Shown: in pieces, positions 60,717 through 64,000 of the stretch
Numbering within the stretch: the stretch's first letter is position 1
Layout of the letters: each line of letters starts with the position of its first letter
Source: Saprospiraceae bacterium
GTDB taxonomy: Bacteria; Bacteroidota; Bacteroidia; Chitinophagales; Saprospiraceae
DNA: 64,000 bases
Direction: 5' to 3'
Assembly (NCBI GenBank): GCA_020437105.1
Contig: JAGQWR010000052.1
Span: forward strand, 1-64,000
Notes under the pieces: model-generated
What the model saw: the letters and a program-made list of their open reading frames with translations, nothing else
Databases searched by the model: none
Told to the model about the DNA's origin: nothing
Program-made: the position numbers and the translations under genes

Positions 60717-61576
60717 TGACACCTGACCTTTTAAGGCTCTGTGAATCCATTTTAGAAGTTAACATTATTTCGTTCACCCCACTTAGAGGAGGTGATATTT
60801 CTGATGCGTACCAGGTCGCCACAATCGAAGGGCCTTTTTTTCTAAAGGTCCTAAGTGGTCCGGCTGCTGCGGAGATGTTGCAGCAAGAGGAAATCGGCCT
60901 TCGGGAAATAGCAAAAACAGGTACTGTAAAAACACCTTTGATCCGGAGCAGCGGAAGCCGGGAATCGACTGCCCTACTGCTGCTTGAATTTATTGAATCC
61001 GGAAATACCTCCCCAGATTTCTGGAAATCTTTTGGCCAGCAGCTTGCCAGGTTACACCAGACTAATGCTCCTTCATTTGGCTTTCGCGAAAATAATTTTA
61101 TAGGCAGCTTAACTCAACGAAACAGGCGTTGGGATTGCTGGCCGGACTTTTATCAGGAAGAGCGGTTGGCACCTCAGGTAAAACTTGCTTATGATCAGGG
61201 CTTGCTGGATACAGGCGACTTAGCTTTATTTGACCATATATATACATGTGTAGCAGAAAATTGTCCGGAAGAAGTGCCCAGCCTGATACACGGTGACTTA
61301 TGGAGCGGCAATTTTTTGTGCAGCACTTCTGGAGAAGCCGTTTTAATTGATCCGGCCGTTGCCTTTTCACATCGGGAAATGGATTTGGCTATGTGCAGGT
61401 TGTTTAATGGCTTCGACCGAAAATTTTATCGGGCCTACGAAGAGGCTTACCCCATTGAACGCGGCTTTGAATCCAGACTCCCTTTATACCAGCTGTACTA
61501 CCTGCTGGTTCATTTAAATATTTTTGGACGCGGGTATTATAGCAGTGTTCGACAGATTTTAACTGCCTTTGCATAG
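60716..61576 (+). CDS. Fructosamine kinase family protein
   Basis: The 286-residue protein begins with GTG at 60716, one base of which is the last base of the preceding stop TAG. It has an APH-like kinase fold: ITPLRGGDISDAYQV (nucleotide loop), FFLKVL, HQTNAPSFGFRENNFIGSLTQRN, and the catalytic loop SLIHGDLWSGNFLC with VLIDPAVAFSHREMDLAM. It matches fructosamine/ketosamine-3-kinase-like proteins (PF03881), which repair glycated amines. It is co-translated with the two-component genes, an odd partner. A hairpin follows. Confidence 0.92.
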   Translation: MTPDLLRLCESILEVNIISFTPLRGGDISDAYQVATIEGPFFLKVLSGPAAAEMLQQEEIGLREIAKTGTVKTPLIRSSGSRESTALLLLEFIESGNTSPDFWKSFGQQLARLHQTNAPSFGFRENNFIGSLTQRNRRWDCWPDFYQEERLAPQVKLAYDQGLLDTGDLALFDHIYTCVAENCPEEVPSLIHGDLWSGNFLCSTSGEAVLIDPAVAFSHREMDLAMCRLFNGFDRKFYRAYEEAYPIERGFESRLPLYQLYYLLVHLNIFGRGYYSSVRQILTAFA

Positions 61577-61588
61577 GGCAAAAAAAAA

Positions 61589-61610
61589 AAGTCGCTCCGT
61601 GGAGCGACTT
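61589..61610 (-). terminator. Hairpin with T-tract on the minus strand
   Basis: A perfect 10-bp stem (AAGTCGCTCC / GGAGCGACTT, loop GT) is preceded on the plus strand by A10, so it acts as a terminator for leftward transcription (T10 after the stem). It also stands just after the fructosamine kinase stop. Confidence 0.65.
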
Positions 61611-61739
61611 ATATTATAATCCCATGAACATATCCGAATTAGAGGGCTTTTCAAATTTTCAGGACATAATATTTGCACGCTAAAGAGAAAAGCCTATCTT
61701 GTAGCTGCTAATAACAAATTATAGTCCCATGAGTATATC

Positions 61740-61773
61740 GAGACTGACTTATTGAGTCGGTCTCTTTTTTTTT
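61740..61773 (+). terminator. Intrinsic terminator after repeat copy 2
   Basis: GAGACTGACT pairs with AGTCGGTCTC (one G-T pair, loop TATTG), followed by nine T. It begins 2 bases after the second 21-bp motif, whose short open frame ends inside the hairpin. Confidence 0.7.
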
Positions 61774-61802
61774 GCCTGGAATCGTGTGTTAAAAGAAAAG
61801 AA

Positions 61803-61826
61803 ACCGTCCACCAAAAGATGGACGGT
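61803..61826 (-). terminator. Weaker hairpin beside repeat copy 3
   Basis: ACCGTCCA pairs with TGGACGGT around an 8-base loop. On the minus strand it is followed by TTTCTTTTCTTTTAAC, so it may end leftward transcription. It lies 14 bases from the third copy of the motif. Confidence 0.45.
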
Positions 61827-62135
61827 CCCACCATTAACAAATTATAATCCCATGAACATATTCAAACTTTAGTTGCCGATTCGTTTATCGACTTTGTTTC
61901 CAACTCCTCTTTATCAACTATCACGATACAAATATGCAAACACTTTAGTCTAAGAGAAAGGACACTTTTTATACATTGTGAAAAAAACTTAACTACTATT
62001 TCCGTATAACGCTTTAAATAAGTAGAAAGTTTTAGAAGTATTGTGAATTTTTTAGTTAATTCTTAAAAGAAATTGTCCCTAATCTTTTTGGTATGGAGTA
62101 AAACGAGGGTGTGGTTTCTTTAGTATTTCCCCAAT

Positions 62136-62167
62136 AAAAAAAGCCACGCCTGGCAGCATGGCTTTCT
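62136..62167 (-). terminator. Terminator after the T9SS gene
   Basis: AAAGCCA and TGGCTTT pair around a 12-base loop containing CGCCTGGCAGC. On the minus strand the stem is followed by TTTTTTTATTG. It lies about 36 bases past the gene stop. Confidence 0.75.
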
Positions 62168-62202
62168 TTGCAATATTAAAATTCCACGAAAATATTCTTA
62201 GA

Positions 62203-64000
62203 TCAATCTATGATCTCAAATTTTTGAGTAAGTACTTCGCCTGCACTTGAAACAGCCTGAAGGATATACATTCCAGAGGTCCAGTTAGAAAGTTCCAACT
62301 GAGTCGATCGCGATTCCAAGCCACTTCTGGATACCACCTCCTGGCCGGTGATGGTAAACACTCTATAGGAATCCAGAGACGCTCCTACTCCATTCAAATG
62401 GACATTAAGGAGGTCATTTGTCGGATTTGGATAGAGGTTCAAGGACGTTTCAATCAAGTCTGCTGTAGCGTTATATGCCAGCGGGATTTGTATAGCATCA
62501 TTCGGAACATAATAAACGGATCCTCCACTATTCATATAGGCACCACCTGTAATTTTGAAATCCAGGTAGCCGTCTTTTAATCGACCTCCATCAATATCTT
62601 CAATCACTACAAAATCAAGTACTGCTATAGCGCCATATCCATTTGTTGACTTTCCGCTTGTCCGGGTAATACCCCCGTCGATTTGACCGGCGTATGGAGA
62701 CTCCACGAGGTGCAAAACAGGAGAATTATAACTCAACCAACTTTCATCCAGGAAAGTCAGATTTACAGAGTTTGGATCAACGAAATCAGATTCGTATTCC
62801 AAGCTAAACGCCAATCCATAAATATCTTCAGCAACCTGGTCATTTGGATCACCTAACCAGATTTCCAATTGAACATGCGTACCGCCGGCAACAGGTTCGG
62901 TACCTGTTTCATAAAAATAAAGTGGCACGCTAATACCCGCATTGATTGGAGCAGGTACCATAGAATGGTGTTGCAGATAAAATTGACTGATGGCCATGGT
63001 ATCCGGTCCACCAACAATTCCATTTCCATCGGTATCGATGTGCTTTAGATCATAGGAAATATCCGACATGATGTCATTCCAGTCATCACCATATTGACCA
63101 AACCAATTATTCAAATCAGGATCTGTACGTGTCAAACCAACTTCTCCCATACAAAGGCCAAGCGGTAGTAAATCATACATATCCACGACACCATCTGTAT
63201 TTGTATCACCGGCCCAAACACAATTGCCGCCCAGGCAATACTGATCGGCAGAAGGTTGAACATTCAGGATATTTACATCAAACTTAACCGTTGAGCTGGG
63301 GCAATTATCACCCGTAACACAGTATTCAATTTGGAATTCATCCATCTGACCATACACACCCGGATCAGGTGTATAGATCAGCATATTGAATCCGGCAAAG
63401 TCCTGTCCGTTAATAGACAGTTCCTGATAACCCGGATAATATTCGACAGAACCGACAAATGGATCAACCACTACAGAGAGACTAAACTCATCAATTGGTA
63501 CATTATACTCAATAACGATGGGTGTTTCCATCGCGGTGCTGATCTCAAAGTTTTCCTGAACAGGAATTCGGTCGCTTACATTGACATAGATCATTCCGAA
63601 CTCCGTAATGGAGTAATCCGGAGACATAGCACGGTAAACAAAGAAATCCTGCCCGGCGAAGCCTACATTAGGTGTATATTCGAAAATACCATTACCCAGA
63701 TGTACCGCCGTACCGTTTTGTGGGTTCGTAATTTTGGCAATACTATTCAGGTTATCTCCACCCAGATCATTTTGCAGGGCATTAATCGTTACGACCTCGC
63801 CTTCAATACCATTCGCCAGGTCATCACGTACAAAAGTATTAGGTAAAGCGATGTCTAATACGTGTACAGAAACTGTTTGCTGGTAAACGGAATTGCCGTC
63901 TGTTTTTTCATAAACGAAGGAATCAAAGGCATCAGAAAAACCTTGATTCGGAATATAGATGTGATAATCCTGTGAAGTGGAATCAATAGACCCATTGGAA
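62203..64000 (-). CDS. Large T9SS-exported protein, 5' end beyond window
   Basis: The frame is open from the stop at 62203 to the right edge, giving 598 visible residues without a start; the ATG at 63627 is internal. Tandem Ig/cadherin-like domains are visible upstream of it (ALQNDLGGDNLNSIAKITN, NGIFEYTPNVGFAGQDFFVYRAM) and after it (FEISTAMETPIVIEYNVPIDEFSL). A dockerin-like, calcium-loop segment GDTNTDGVVDMYDLLPLGLC and TDGNGIVGGPDTMAIS follow. A type A sorting domain begins near residue 390 of the ATG-based numbering (LNLYPNPTNDLLNVHL). It would be a surface adhesin or part of an extracellular complex. Confidence 0.85.
   Translation of the reverse strand, partial: SNGSIDSTSQDYHIYIPNQGFSDAFDSFVYEKTDGNSVYQQTVSVHVLDIALPNTFVRDDLANGIEGEVVTINALQNDLGGDNLNSIAKITNPQNGTAVHLGNGIFEYTPNVGFAGQDFFVYRAMSPDYSITEFGMIYVNVSDRIPVQENFEISTAMETPIVIEYNVPIDEFSLSVVVDPFVGSVEYYPGYQELSINGQDFAGFNMLIYTPDPGVYGQMDEFQIEYCVTGDNCPSSTVKFDVNILNVQPSADQYCLGGNCVWAGDTNTDGVVDMYDLLPLGLCMGEVGLTRTDPDLNNWFGQYGDDWNDIMSDISYDLKHIDTDGNGIVGGPDTMAISQFYLQHHSMVPAPINAGISVPLYFYETGTEPVAGGTHVQLEIWLGDPNDQVAEDIYGLAFSLEYESDFVDPNSVNLTFLDESWLSYNSPVLHLVESPYAGQIDGGITRTSGKSTNGYGAIAVLDFVVIEDIDGGRLKDGYLDFKITGGAYMNSGGSVYYVPNDAIQIPLAYNATADLIETSLNLYPNPTNDLLNVHLNGVGASLDSYRVFTITGQEVVSRSGLESRSTQLELSNWTSGMYILQAVSSAGEVLTQKFEIID

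Larger units (their letters stand above)
61613..61861. repeat. Three copies of a 21-bp motif ATTATAATCCCATGAACATAT
   Basis: Copies lie at 61613-61633, 61718-61738 (ATTATAGTCCCATGAGTATAT) and 61841-61861, about 105 and 123 bases apart. Copies 2 and 3 are both preceded by AACAA. Each contains TATAAT or TATAGT and an ATG, opening frames of 19, 8 and 6 codons. Each is next to a hairpin. The surrounding 626-base gap between the fructosamine kinase gene and the T9SS gene contains no normal gene. Confidence 0.7.

Overview
This 64 kb window reads as chromosomal DNA of a Bacteroidota bacterium, probably from the Saprospiria (Lewinella/Haliscomenobacter-like) side of the phylum. That placement is an inference. 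It rests on several secreted proteins with type IX secretion (T9SS) C-terminal sorting domains, many short lipoprotein signals, a eukaryote-like type II glutamine synthetase, LytS/LytTR regulation, a DUF5683 protein next to parAB, and promoter boxes of the Bacteroidota form TAnnTTTG (often exactly TATCTTTG). No rRNA, tRNA, CRISPR array or intact insertion sequence was seen.

Layout. 1-10.9 kb: rimM, a lipoprotein and mnmA (minus strand), then rlpA, small secreted or lipid-anchored proteins, a TolB-like propeller lipoprotein, an FMN reductase, and parA-parB-DUF5683. 10.9-23.6 kb is an accessory block that looks AT-richer by eye. It holds a six-repeat T9SS propeller protein, a DJ-1/AraC regulator divergent from an SRPBCC protein and four consecutive VOC/PhnB-like genes, a broken transposase, a DUF4932 peptidase-like protein, a rifampin ADP-ribosyltransferase (arr), an M1-like peptidase, another T9SS protein, a serine beta-lactamase-like hydrolase, and a repeat-filled intergenic stretch. 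23.6-36.3 kb: pruA, coaD-yjjG, glnII with a structured leader, a helix-hairpin-helix outer-membrane protein, a NamZ-like DUF1343 protein, an exonuclease/GIY-YIG fusion, mrp-nifU-like-pyrF, and an SDR enzyme. 36.3-49.9 kb: a TlpA-type thioredoxin, a 1027-residue exported coiled-coil protein, pyrR-pyrB, a VWA/MoxR ATPase pair, a sugar-transporter-like MFS protein, and a three-gene cluster of HlyD-like adaptor, VTC-domain protein and DUF4956 membrane protein. 49.9-64 kb: a T9SS propeller, purM-purB, a TPMT-like methyltransferase, an M23 peptidase, yqgE, fabD, folE and queD-like genes, lytS-lytR-fructosamine kinase, a 626-bp stretch of small repeats and hairpins, and the 3' part of a large T9SS protein that runs off the right edge.

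The genes are mostly housekeeping: nucleotide synthesis (pyrB, pyrR, pyrF, purM, purB), Fe-S assembly (mrp, nifU-like), pterin/queuosine (folE, queD-like), fatty-acid synthesis (fabD), chromosome partition (parAB) and cell-wall turnover (rlpA, M23, NamZ). Most novelty lies in the accessory block and between genes. Intergenic DNA carries at least four kinds of repeated or palindromic sequence. The VOC cluster is bracketed by a 24-bp inverted repeat. The adaptor/VTC/DUF4956 operon and the exported coiled-coil protein are the best candidates for poorly described functions.
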